Translations under genes and position numbers: made by a program | In this document: in pieces, positions 26,425-34,160 of the stretch | How the letters are laid out: each line of letters starts with the position of its first letter | How positions within the stretch are numbered: the first letter of the stretch is position 1 | Assembly (NCBI GenBank): GCA_016213775.1 | Contig: JACQZR010000090.1 | Span: forward strand, 35,578 to 99,577 | Direction of reading: 5' to 3' | DNA length: 64,000 bases | Origin: Acidobacteriota bacterium | GTDB taxonomy: Bacteria; Acidobacteriota; Terriglobia; Bryobacterales; Bryobacteraceae | Notes under the pieces: model-generated | What the model was told of the DNA's origin: nothing | Seen by the model: only the letters and a program-made list of their open reading frames with translations | The model's database searches: none

Positions 26425-27190
26425 GTCGCGGTGGGAATGGCCATTTTCCGGCCGCCCCCCGCACAGACCCGTACTTGCAACCCTTGCGGGGTCCCTCTCT
26501 TCGCCTCCCCGTGGCTGTATTCCCGGAAGTCCTCCTCATAGATTTGATTGAGGACCTTCACCACCGCCTGTTGGACGATCTTGCCCTACAGCGTCGCGAT
26601 GCCCAGCGGTCTTTGTTTTCCGTTGGCCTTCGGGATCCACCGTCGTTTGCTGGGCTGTGCACGGTACGCTCCGCGGTGCACCCGGCCATGCAGATCTTTC
26701 AGTTTCTCTGCCAGGCCGGTTTCGTACTCTTTCCATGTCACTCCGTCTGCTCCAGGCGCCGCATTCCGCTTGAACGCGTAATAGCTTTCCCACAGCAGTT
26801 CGACCGTCACATGGTGGAGCAAAGCAGTGAACCGTTCTTGTTTCTGTTCTCGCGCTCTTTGGCGCACTCCTGGTAACCCTTGGGACACCCGTTTCCCACT
26901 CTGTGTTGGTTGTGTGTTAGGTTCCACCTCTGTTGGGGTTTTGTTCGGCAGCTTCGTTGGTACTACGCCTATGTTCGACTCCTCGCTGGTGTGCATGCCC
27001 GCATTACGCTTTTGGCTTCACGGGCCGATCCCGGGCCGGGTTGGCCCTGGATACCGGCGAGGTCTCCCGGTTCTCGCGCGCGCAGTTTCTCGACGTGCGT
27101 GCGGCTCTAGGACTACGCCGGGTACGCCAGACACTTCTCGTTGCTAGTCGTGTCCGTCGTTGTTGCCCTCCCGATACAGCACACGGTCGG
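26425..27190 (-). mobile_element. Degenerate group II intron (reverse-transcriptase remnant with 3' ribozyme end)
   Basis: Read on the minus strand, the element contains the start of an intron-encoded protein (see the pseudogene entry). After a large internal loss it ends with domain V/VI-like RNA structure: GACCC (near 26487) pairs with GGGTC (near 26465), and then GGGGGGCGGCCGG...GGCC...CCCACCGCGAC forms a typical domain VI hairpin ending near 26425. The 5' end is not certain and is set near 27190 where GTGTGCTGTATCGGG resembles an intron start. Most of the RT, the maturase and HNH parts are absent, so the element cannot move by itself. Confidence 0.65.
26524..26996 (-). pseudogene. Group II intron reverse transcriptase/maturase (ltrA-like), 5' fragment
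   Basis: The first 136 codons match RT N-termini: ERFTALLHHVTVELL, RNAAPGADGVTW, YRAQPSKRRWIPK and GKQRPLGIATL. A TAG at 26586-26588 interrupts the reading frame where family members usually have Glu (LEDKIVQ). After it, similarity continues (GKIVQQAVVKVLNQIYEEDF) to about 26524 and then stops. RT motifs with the catalytic YADD are missing. So the gene is dead twice over: by nonsense mutation and by truncation. Confidence 0.8.
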
Positions 27191-27234
27191 CACCCGGATT
27201 GTGTTTTTCGAAGCTCAATTTCCCGCCCGCCGAT

Positions 27235-28689
27235 TCAGGACTTGCGGAACCAGGCGTAGGCGGGCAGGCCGAGGAGCACGATTGCCAGGCCGGGCCATGT
27301 TGTTGCGGGGCGGTAGACGAAGAGCACTATGAGGATGGCGGTTGCGCCGAGTATGTAGAGGCCGGGGACTAATGGGTAGCCGAACGCTTTATACGGGCGT
27401 TCGGCGTTGGGACGCGTGACGCGAAGACGGAAGATTCCGGCGATGGTGAGGATGTAGAAAATCAGGGCTGCAGAGATCACATAGTCGAGCAGGTTGCCGT
27501 AGAGGTTGCCGTACGATTTCGTTTCCGGATCGAAGGTGCGCGGGAGCACGAGCAGCACTGACCACACACCTTGGATCACCAGCGCCCAGCCGGGCACATG
27601 CGCGGCGTTCAGTTCGCCGGCCTGACGGAAGAAGACACCGTCGCGGGCCATGGCGTAGTATGCGCGGGCCCCCGCGAGGATGAGTCCGTTGATGCAGCCG
27701 AACGTCGAGATCATGATGGCGATCGCCATCAGCATCGTGCCTGTGCCGGGGAAGATATGTTGGAGCGTCGCTGTTGCCACGCGATCGGAAGGCGCATGTT
27801 GGATGGCGTTGAAGGGCAGCGTTACAAGGTATGCGACGTTCGACAGCAGGTAGATGAGGATCACCGTGCCCGTGCCCAGGGCGAGCGAGAGCGGGATGTT
27901 GCGCTTGGGGTTGATTACTTCGCCGGCGGTGAAGGTGATGTTGTTCCAGGCGTCGGCGGAGAACAACGATCCGGTTTGCGAAACACAGATCGCCACGAAT
28001 AGGCCGTACATGGTGGCGGCGGTGAGGCCGGGGACAATAGGGTCAAAACCGCGCGCGTTCCAGAGATTGCCGAAGTTCTCAGAGACTGCGCCGGAGTTCC
28101 AGCCGAGCTCAAGGCCTAGGACAATGAGAGCCACCATGCTGCCGGTTTTTGCGGTCGTGAAAACGTTTTGCACGAACTTGCCGTATTGGAGGCCGAGGGT
28201 GTTGGTCCAGGTGAGCAGCAGGATGACGACGATGCCGAGCAACTGCGCGGTGGAGAGCGAGACGGCGTAGCCTGCGCTCAAATGCACGGGCGGGATGATG
28301 TAGCTGGTTTCCGAGATGGCAGGGAAGAGAACGCCGGTGAAGCGCGCGAAGCCGACGCCCACTGCCGCGATGGTGCCGGTCTGGATAACCATGAACAGCG
28401 TCCAACCGTAGAGGAAGCCCCAGAGCGGCGAGAACGCTTCGCGCAGATAGACGTACTGGCCGCCGGCGCGCGGCATCATGGAGGCGAGCTCGCCGTAGGA
28501 CAACGCTCCGGTGATAGTGAGAACCCCGGTGAGAACCCACGCCATCAGCAGCCAGCCGGGGCTCCCGATGAGGCGGCCCATCTCGGCCGAGACGATGAAA
28601 ATGCCCGAGCCGATCATCGAGCCGATGACGATCATCGTCGAATCGAGCAATCCCAGTTGTCGTTGAAAGTCGTTATCCTGTTGGGCCAT
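27235..28689 (-). CDS. APC-family amino acid permease
   Basis: A 484-residue inner-membrane transporter with about 12 TM helices. TM1 has the family signature GSMIGSGIFIVS, TM2-3 the SYGELASMMPRAGGQYVYL stretch, and the TM6 region contains FSADAWNNITFTAGE. These match the LAT/YfnA-like amino acid or polyamine permease branch. ATG at 28689 (MAQQDNDFQRQLGL) is preferred because the frame continues upstream only as sequence opposite the S9 peptidase gene. That divergent gene begins 43 bases away, which suggests joint regulation: a peptidase outside and an amino acid importer inside would fit peptide use. No known ligand can be assigned. Confidence 0.9.
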   Translation of the reverse strand: MAQQDNDFQRQLGLLDSTMIVIGSMIGSGIFIVSAEMGRLIGSPGWLLMAWVLTGVLTITGALSYGELASMMPRAGGQYVYLREAFSPLWGFLYGWTLFMVIQTGTIAAVGVGFARFTGVLFPAISETSYIIPPVHLSAGYAVSLSTAQLLGIVVILLLTWTNTLGLQYGKFVQNVFTTAKTGSMVALIVLGLELGWNSGAVSENFGNLWNARGFDPIVPGLTAATMYGLFVAICVSQTGSLFSADAWNNITFTAGEVINPKRNIPLSLALGTGTVILIYLLSNVAYLVTLPFNAIQHAPSDRVATATLQHIFPGTGTMLMAIAIMISTFGCINGLILAGARAYYAMARDGVFFRQAGELNAAHVPGWALVIQGVWSVLLVLPRTFDPETKSYGNLYGNLLDYVISAALIFYILTIAGIFRLRVTRPNAERPYKAFGYPLVPGLYILGATAILIVLFVYRPATTWPGLAIVLLGLPAYAWFRKS

Positions 28690-28732
28690 CCTATCGATGG
28701 TACACGAGAGGCGCACGGCTGATAATTGAAGG

Positions 28733-30793
28733 ATGCTGATTTTCCTTTTCCTCGCCGCGAGCCTGATGGGCGCCGATGGGCCGACGCTGGCCGATTTGCT
28801 GGGGTCGGCGTTCCCATCGGAGCTGACCGCATCGGGCGCGGGCGCGAAGGTTGCGTTCGTGATGAATGCGCGCGGCGTTCGCAATATCTATGTCGCCGAG
28901 CCGCCGTCGTACAAGGCGCGCGCGGTGACACACTACACTGCCGACGATGGCCAGGAGATCACGAATCTGGAATGGTCGCCCGATGCACGGACGATTGTGT
29001 ACGTGCGCGGCGGGGCGGCGAATCGCGCGGGCGAGATTCCGAATCCGCTTAGCGAGGCGAAGTCTCCGGAGCAGGCAATCTGGGCGGCGACGCCGGTGAG
29101 CGGGCAGTCGCGCAGATTGGCGGCGGGGGGCGCGCCGGCGATGTCGCCGAAGACGAGTACGGTGGCGTTTCTGGTGAAAGGCCAAGTGTGGTTGACGGGG
29201 CTGGATGGCAAGGCGGAGCAGGCGTTTCAGATGCGCGGAACGGCGGGGAATCTTGCGTGGTCGCCTGATGGCGCTTTTCTCGCGTTCACCAGCAATCGCG
29301 GGGACCACTCGTTTGTGGGCGTGTTCGATGTCGCGAAGAAAGCGGTGCGGTTTGTGGATCCGGGGCTTGATCAGGATGTTGCGCCGGTCTGGTCTCCGGC
29401 GGGACGGCGGCTGGCGTTCGTGCGGCGCGCCGCTTCCAGGGGGCAGACGATTTTCGGGCCACAGCGCGCGGCTGAGCCATGGTCCATTCGCATTCACGAT
29501 CTGGCGAGCGGGGTGACGCGCGAGGCTTGGAAGGCCGACGCCGGTGCGGGCAGCGTGTTTGCGAGCCATGCACTGCCTGCGGCGGGACAACTGCTTTGGG
29601 GCGATGCCGACCGGATCCTCTTCAGTTGGGAGAAGACCGGATGGAACCACCTCTACTCGCTGCCTGCCAATGGTGGGTTGCCGGTTGCGTTGACGAAGGG
29701 CGCGTTCGAGGTGGAGACCGCGACGTTATCGCCTGATCGGAAGCACGTTGTTTATGCGTCCAATCAGGGCGACGCGCACCGGCGTCATTTGTGGCGGGTG
29801 CCGGTGGAAGGAGGCGCCGCGGAAGCGCTGACCAAGAGTCAGGGCATTGAATGGAGCGGCGTGTATGCGAGTGACGGGAAGGCCTTCGCGTATCTCGCCT
29901 CGGATGCGAAGCAGTCTGCCACGCCGATGATCGCCAGCGGTGCGGGCGCCGCGCAGCCGTTGCTGTCGCTGCCACCAGCCTTTGATGCGAATGCACTGGT
30001 GGAGCCGAAAGCGGTGACGTTTGCGGCCACCGACGGGATGGAGATTCCGGCGCAGTTGTTCCTGCCCGCGGGTTTGAAGGCGGGGGAGAAGCGTCCGGCG
30101 GCGATCTTCTTTCATGGCGGGTCGCGGCGGCAGATGCTGCTCGGATGGCACTACGCGTCCTACTATCACAACTGCTACGCGTTGACACAGTATCTGGTGA
30201 GCCGTGGTTGGGTCGCGTTGTCGGTGAACTACCGCAGCGGGATTGGCTACGGCATGGAGTTTCGCGAAGCGTTGGAATATGGCGCGACTGGCGCGAGTGA
30301 AGTGCGCGACGTGATTGGGGCGGGGCTGTATCTGCGCGGACTCGACTTTGTGGATGGGCGCAAGATTGCGGCGTGGGGCGGGTCGTATGGCGGCTATCTT
30401 ACGGCGCATGCTTTGTCGCGGGCGCCCGAACTGTTTGCCGCGGGTGTCGATGTTCACGGCGTGCACGATTGGAACGTGACCATCAGGAATTTCGTTCCCG
30501 GCTACAATCCAGTGGCCGAGCCCGAAGCCGCGCGGCTTGCGTTCACGTCCTCGCCGATGGCAGCGGTGAGAAACTGGCGGTCGCCGGTGCTGTTGATCCA
30601 CGGCGATGATGATCGCAACGTGCCGTTCAGTGAGAGCGTCACGTTGGTGGAGGAGCTTCGTAGGAACAAGGTCGCGGTGGAGAGCGTGGTGTTCCCCGAT
30701 GAAGTACACAGCTTCCTGCGGTATGCGAGTTGGGTGAAGGCGTGGGAAGCAGCGGCGGAGTTCCTGGAGAGAAGACTGCGGTCAGGCAAATGA
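28733..30793 (+). CDS. Secreted S9-family prolyl oligopeptidase-like serine peptidase
   Basis: A 686-residue exported peptidase. A short signal peptide (MLIFLFLAASLMGADG) precedes a beta-propeller (about 30-400, PD40-like blades WSPDARTIVYV, WSPDGAFLAFTS, LSPDRKHVVYAS). The alpha/beta-hydrolase domain has nucleophile Ser551 in GGSYGG, Asp in HGDDDRNVPF and His in DEVHSF. It probably cleaves short peptides in the periplasm. Its 3' end overlaps the convergent isomerase gene by 12 bases. Together with the divergent APC permease it may form a peptide/amino acid uptake unit. Full length is normal for dipeptidyl/acylaminoacyl peptidases. Confidence 0.92.
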   Translation: MLIFLFLAASLMGADGPTLADLLGSAFPSELTASGAGAKVAFVMNARGVRNIYVAEPPSYKARAVTHYTADDGQEITNLEWSPDARTIVYVRGGAANRAGEIPNPLSEAKSPEQAIWAATPVSGQSRRLAAGGAPAMSPKTSTVAFLVKGQVWLTGLDGKAEQAFQMRGTAGNLAWSPDGAFLAFTSNRGDHSFVGVFDVAKKAVRFVDPGLDQDVAPVWSPAGRRLAFVRRAASRGQTIFGPQRAAEPWSIRIHDLASGVTREAWKADAGAGSVFASHALPAAGQLLWGDADRILFSWEKTGWNHLYSLPANGGLPVALTKGAFEVETATLSPDRKHVVYASNQGDAHRRHLWRVPVEGGAAEALTKSQGIEWSGVYASDGKAFAYLASDAKQSATPMIASGAGAAQPLLSLPPAFDANALVEPKAVTFAATDGMEIPAQLFLPAGLKAGEKRPAAIFFHGGSRRQMLLGWHYASYYHNCYALTQYLVSRGWVALSVNYRSGIGYGMEFREALEYGATGASEVRDVIGAGLYLRGLDFVDGRKIAAWGGSYGGYLTAHALSRAPELFAAGVDVHGVHDWNVTIRNFVPGYNPVAEPEAARLAFTSSPMAAVRNWRSPVLLIHGDDDRNVPFSESVTLVEELRRNKVAVESVVFPDEVHSFLRYASWVKAWEAAAEFLERRLRSGK

Positions 30794-31684
30794 CACGCCC
30801 GCTTCGGCGGCCTTCTTCTGGATGTAGCGCTTGCCTTCGTCATACTCTTCAGCGGCCTTGAGGTGCTCCAACATGAGCGGCGCATCCACCGGCAGCTTGC
30901 TCAACTCGGTGAGGTAAGCGATGTAGTCCAACTCGCCGCGGCCGGGGATGACTTCGACGAAGTGGACGTTCATTTCGGGGATCCACTGCAAGTCCTTGGC
31001 GTGGCAGGAGGCGATCCAGCGTCCGAGCTTGGAGAAGCACTCGCGAATGAAATCGGCGTTGCCGTAGAAACGTTCCGGTGAGTTGATGCCGTTGCAGACA
31101 TCCATGTGAACGCCGAACGCTTTGCGGTCGACGGCGCGGATGAGCTTGAGATAACTGTCGGGGCCGTTGGGCAGGTTCCAGCCCATCATCTCGATGGTGA
31201 AGACGGTGCGGACAGGCTTCACCGCGTCGATGACGTGGCGGCAGTTTTCCACGGTGGCGTCGAGGAACTCCTTCGACAGGTTTTTAGGATGGGGGCCGTA
31301 CCAGACCGTGGGATGGAACGATCCGGCGATGTCGACGCAGCAGCGCGCGCCTACCATGTCGGCGAGGGCGCAGCGCTCGGTGACGTAGGCGAGGTTCTCC
31401 TTGCGCTTTTGCGGATCGGGATCGAGCATGTTCTTCCACGCGCCAACTTCGGCGATGACGACGTTCTCGGCTTGAAAGGCTCCGCGGATGGCGCGGATGC
31501 GCTCCGTGTCGTTGTTGGTGACGGCGGGGCAATAGGCGGCACTATAGCCGAGGCGGCGATGCTCACGGGCGAGATCGCGAGGGTCAGCGGATTTGAGGTA
31601 GATGGGGCCGCCGAGCCGGACGGGGCGCGATGCCGCGGCGGCGAGCAGAGGCGCGGACATCAACAGGTGGCGTCGTGTCATCAT
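30782..31684 (-). CDS. Secreted sugar phosphate isomerase/epimerase-like TIM-barrel protein
   Basis: A 300-residue protein with an N-terminal Tat-like signal (TRRHLLMSAPLLAAAAS). The barrel matches the xylose isomerase-like TIM family: FTIEMMGWN carries the metal-binding Glu, FGVHMDVCNG an Asp, SCHAKDLQW a His, and PGRGELDY the loop before the last strand. The candidate substrates are keto- or aldo-sugars. ATG at 31684 or 31681 is chosen because the frame upstream lies over the next, divergent gene's promoter. The gene is divergent from the CehA/McbA-like gene (32 bases apart). Confidence 0.82.
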   Translation of the reverse strand: MMTRRHLLMSAPLLAAAASRPVRLGGPIYLKSADPRDLAREHRRLGYSAAYCPAVTNNDTERIRAIRGAFQAENVVIAEVGAWKNMLDPDPQKRKENLAYVTERCALADMVGARCCVDIAGSFHPTVWYGPHPKNLSKEFLDATVENCRHVIDAVKPVRTVFTIEMMGWNLPNGPDSYLKLIRAVDRKAFGVHMDVCNGINSPERFYGNADFIRECFSKLGRWIASCHAKDLQWIPEMNVHFVEVIPGRGELDYIAYLTELSKLPVDAPLMLEHLKAAEEYDEGKRYIQKKAAEAGVSFA

Positions 31685-31716
31685 ATGGCTCAGCATATCC
31701 GACACGCGGGGACAAT

Positions 31717-33378
31717 ATGAAGCGAGCACTGCTGGCAACACTTTTCGCGGCACTGTTATTGGTGGCGCAGTTTCCCACACGCGAGCCGTATCCCGGGCAG
31801 GCGCGCGTCACGCTGCGGATCCGCGACGGGAGCGGCCAGCCGGCTGGTGTGCGCCTTCGCGTGACGAACGCAGCCGGTGAGTACTTCGCACCTTTGGGCC
31901 ACTTGCCACAGCCCGATCCATCGCGGCGCATGTCGGGCGATCTGCTGCTTGGCGACGGGCAGACCTCGCCGTTGGAAGTGCACGCTTACGTTTACGACGG
32001 CCAGCAGATCGACTTGCCGCCGGACCGTTACACGTTTGCCGCGCGCAAGGGGTTCGAGTATGAGCCGGTGAACCAGGCTGTCGAGATCCGCGGGCAGGCG
32101 GGACAGACTGTCACGCTGGACATGCGCAAGTTCGAAGACTGGGAAGCGAAGGGCTGGTACCCCGGAGACACGCACATGCACTTCCCCGATCCGGCGGGCA
32201 TCCGTTATGAGATGGAGTGCGAAGGACTGCGCGTGTCCAGCCTGCTGTTGTTGAAGAGCGGGTACAAATCGGGGCGTCCGGGCGAGGGGCATTTGCAGAA
32301 CGTGGAGCATTTTCGAGGGCGCGAATTGCAGCCGGTTTCGAGCAAGGGCTACTTTGTCAAGGCGGGCGAGGAGTTCCGGCACGGGCTGCTGGCGCACATG
32401 ATTTTTCAGAACCTCAAATCCATTGTGTGGCCGGTGTCGGTGGGCGGTTTGCGCGAGGGCGGCGCGGGCGGTTTCGACTGGCCGTGGATGCTGCACGCTA
32501 CCGCCGATGCGCGCGAACAGGGCGCGCTGGTGACGTGGGCGCACTGGCCGTATCCGACGTATGAAGCGCCATTGGACATTGCGCTCGGACGCATCGATTC
32601 GATCGATCTGTTGACCACCGGGAGCCCGTTTGCGCATCATCCGATCCTGACGGAGATCTACAAGTTGCGCGGCCCGAAGGTCTACTCGATCGCTCCTCTG
32701 GACACCTATTATCACTACCTGAACTGCGGGTTTCGAGTAGCGTTGAGCTCGGGGTCGGACAAGATGGCGACGAATCCGCCGATGGGGAGCGCGCGGACGT
32801 ATGTGCAGACTCGCGGACCGTTGAGCTACGACTCGTGGATCGAGGGGATACGTGCGGGGCACACGTTTGTTTCGACGTATCCACTGCTGGAGTTCACGGT
32901 GAATGGCAAGGGGCCGGGCGAGACGCTGCGGTTCGGCAGCGGGCTGGTGCAGGTGAGCGTAAAGGCACGCGCGGTTTCCATCGAACCGTATGATGTTCTG
33001 GAGATCGTGCACAACGGAAAGGTGATTGCGAGTGTGAAGCCGCAAGGTGCGCATTCACTGGCACAGATGGAGAAGACGTTGACGTTGGAACGCGGAGGTT
33101 GGATCGCGGCGCGGGCGGTGGGCGCGAAGATGCTTCCTTATGGCGCGACGTGGTGGCAGCAGCCAGTGATGGCGCATGCAACGCCGGTGTATCTGGAGGC
33201 GGAGGGGCGGCCCGCGGCGGCGGCGGAATCGGCGGAGCTGTTTTTGGAGCAACTGGAGTTTCTGCGCAATTGGGCGGAACGCGAAGCGCGATTCCCGACG
33301 CCCGCGAATAAGGCGGAAGCGCTCGGTTACATTTCTAAAGCGCAGGGCATTTACGAGGGAGTCCGGAATCGGCGATGA
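31717..33378 (+). CDS. CehA/McbA-family (PHP-like) metallohydrolase, secreted
   Basis: A 553-residue exported protein with a signal peptide (MKRALLATLFAALLLVAQ). Residues about 20-140 are a beta-rich domain (VTLRIRDGSGQPAGVRLRV). The catalytic domain starts with a GWYPGDTHMHFPD segment holding the first His pair of PHP-type metal sites; later metal-ligand candidates are WAHWPYPTYEAP and LSSGSDKMATNPP. The family includes carbaryl hydrolase CehA and related hydrolases, but most members are uncharacterised. ATG at 31717 is preferred over earlier in-frame codons, which lie in the promoter region shared with the divergent isomerase. Confidence 0.8.
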   Translation: MKRALLATLFAALLLVAQFPTREPYPGQARVTLRIRDGSGQPAGVRLRVTNAAGEYFAPLGHLPQPDPSRRMSGDLLLGDGQTSPLEVHAYVYDGQQIDLPPDRYTFAARKGFEYEPVNQAVEIRGQAGQTVTLDMRKFEDWEAKGWYPGDTHMHFPDPAGIRYEMECEGLRVSSLLLLKSGYKSGRPGEGHLQNVEHFRGRELQPVSSKGYFVKAGEEFRHGLLAHMIFQNLKSIVWPVSVGGLREGGAGGFDWPWMLHATADAREQGALVTWAHWPYPTYEAPLDIALGRIDSIDLLTTGSPFAHHPILTEIYKLRGPKVYSIAPLDTYYHYLNCGFRVALSSGSDKMATNPPMGSARTYVQTRGPLSYDSWIEGIRAGHTFVSTYPLLEFTVNGKGPGETLRFGSGLVQVSVKARAVSIEPYDVLEIVHNGKVIASVKPQGAHSLAQMEKTLTLERGGWIAARAVGAKMLPYGATWWQQPVMAHATPVYLEAEGRPAAAAESAELFLEQLEFLRNWAEREARFPTPANKAEALGYISKAQGIYEGVRNRR

Positions 33379-33423
33379 TGTAGAGGAAGACTCCCCGCGT
33401 CCTCATCTGTTCAGAGAGGTCCC

Positions 33424-34092
33424 ATGTCCAAAATTCTTTCCATCCTTCTTTTGAGTGCCGTGCTCTGCCAGGGGCAGGTGGCGCGGCGCTCCGTGGTTCG
33501 CGCAACGGGCACCAGCTCCGTGTCGTTCCAACCCGATCAGGTGTCGGTGAATGTGGGTGCCACGACGCAAGGCACAACGGCTCAGGAAGCGGGCGACAGC
33601 AACGCCACGCTGACCACCGCGGTTCTGGCGGCGCTGCGCACTTTGATCGGCAACAACGGAACCATTCGCACGATCAACTACTCGCTGGGTCCGGTGTATC
33701 GCAACACCGGCGGTCAGTCTACTATCGTGGCCTACCAGGCGACCAATACGGTTTCGGTTACGGTGACGAATATCAGCATGGCGGGGCGCATCATTGATAC
33801 TGCCGCGGGCGCTGGGGCGACCACCGTGCAGGGTGTGCAGTTTGGATTGAAGGATCCCAACCCGGGGCGCGCGCAGGCGCTGCGCGACGCGACGATCCAG
33901 GCGAAGAAGAACGCCGAAGCGATTGCCGGCGGCTTGGGAATGCGGCTGGGCGTGGTTCTGGTGGCGGAGCAGGGGTCGGCGATTTCGGTGCCGATTGTGC
34001 GCACGGCGGGGCTTTCGGCGAGCACGCCCATCGAGCCTGGCAACGTGGATATTTCGGCTACGGTGAGCGTGGAAGTGGAATTGGTGCCGTAG
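33424..34092 (+). CDS. SIMPL-domain (DUF541) periplasmic protein
   Basis: A 222-residue exported protein. After a signal peptide (KILSILLLSAVLCQG) it matches the SIMPL domain: VVRATGTSSVSFQPDQVSVNVG, TAQEAGDSNA, TINYSLGPVY, YQATNTVSVTV, VQFGLKDPN and ALRDATIQAKKNAEAIAGGLG. The YQATN segment and the A-x-x-K-A-E-A helix are typical. Family roles include oxidative-stress tolerance and outer-surface functions, often undefined. Gene starts 45 bases after the metallohydrolase, with a possible ribosome site AGAGAGG. A hairpin element directly follows its stop. Confidence 0.88.
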   Translation: MSKILSILLLSAVLCQGQVARRSVVRATGTSSVSFQPDQVSVNVGATTQGTTAQEAGDSNATLTTAVLAALRTLIGNNGTIRTINYSLGPVYRNTGGQSTIVAYQATNTVSVTVTNISMAGRIIDTAAGAGATTVQGVQFGLKDPNPGRAQALRDATIQAKKNAEAIAGGLGMRLGVVLVAEQGSAISVPIVRTAGLSASTPIEPGNVDISATVSVEVELVP

Positions 34093-34138
34093 GGGCGCGG
34101 CGGGTCAGCGATCCGCCCCACAAGACGGCGGAATGTCC
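34092..34138 (+). repeat. Dispersed intergenic hairpin element, copy B
   Basis: Right behind the SIMPL stop, GGCGGGTC (34099-34106) and GATCCGCC (34110-34117) pair with one G-T pair around AGC; outer GGGGCG and CGCCCC pairing is an alternative. It ends with CGGCGGAATGTCC (34126-34138), matching the tail of copy A at 17391-17403 in 12 of 13 positions. It may work as a terminator. Confidence 0.5.
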
Positions 34139-34160
34139 GGAGCCGCTATCATAAAAGCCA

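Noticed and set aside
26485..26500. KRGTPQG reading after the RT fragment, like RT motif GTPQG
   Set aside because: It is followed by no RT sequence and lies where a domain V-like RNA hairpin can form, so it was taken as ribozyme, though some doubt remains.
26400..27240. Replication origin at the skew switch
   Set aside because: No DnaA-box cluster, AT-rich unwinding region or dnaA/dnaN/rpmH neighbours; kept only as an alternative.
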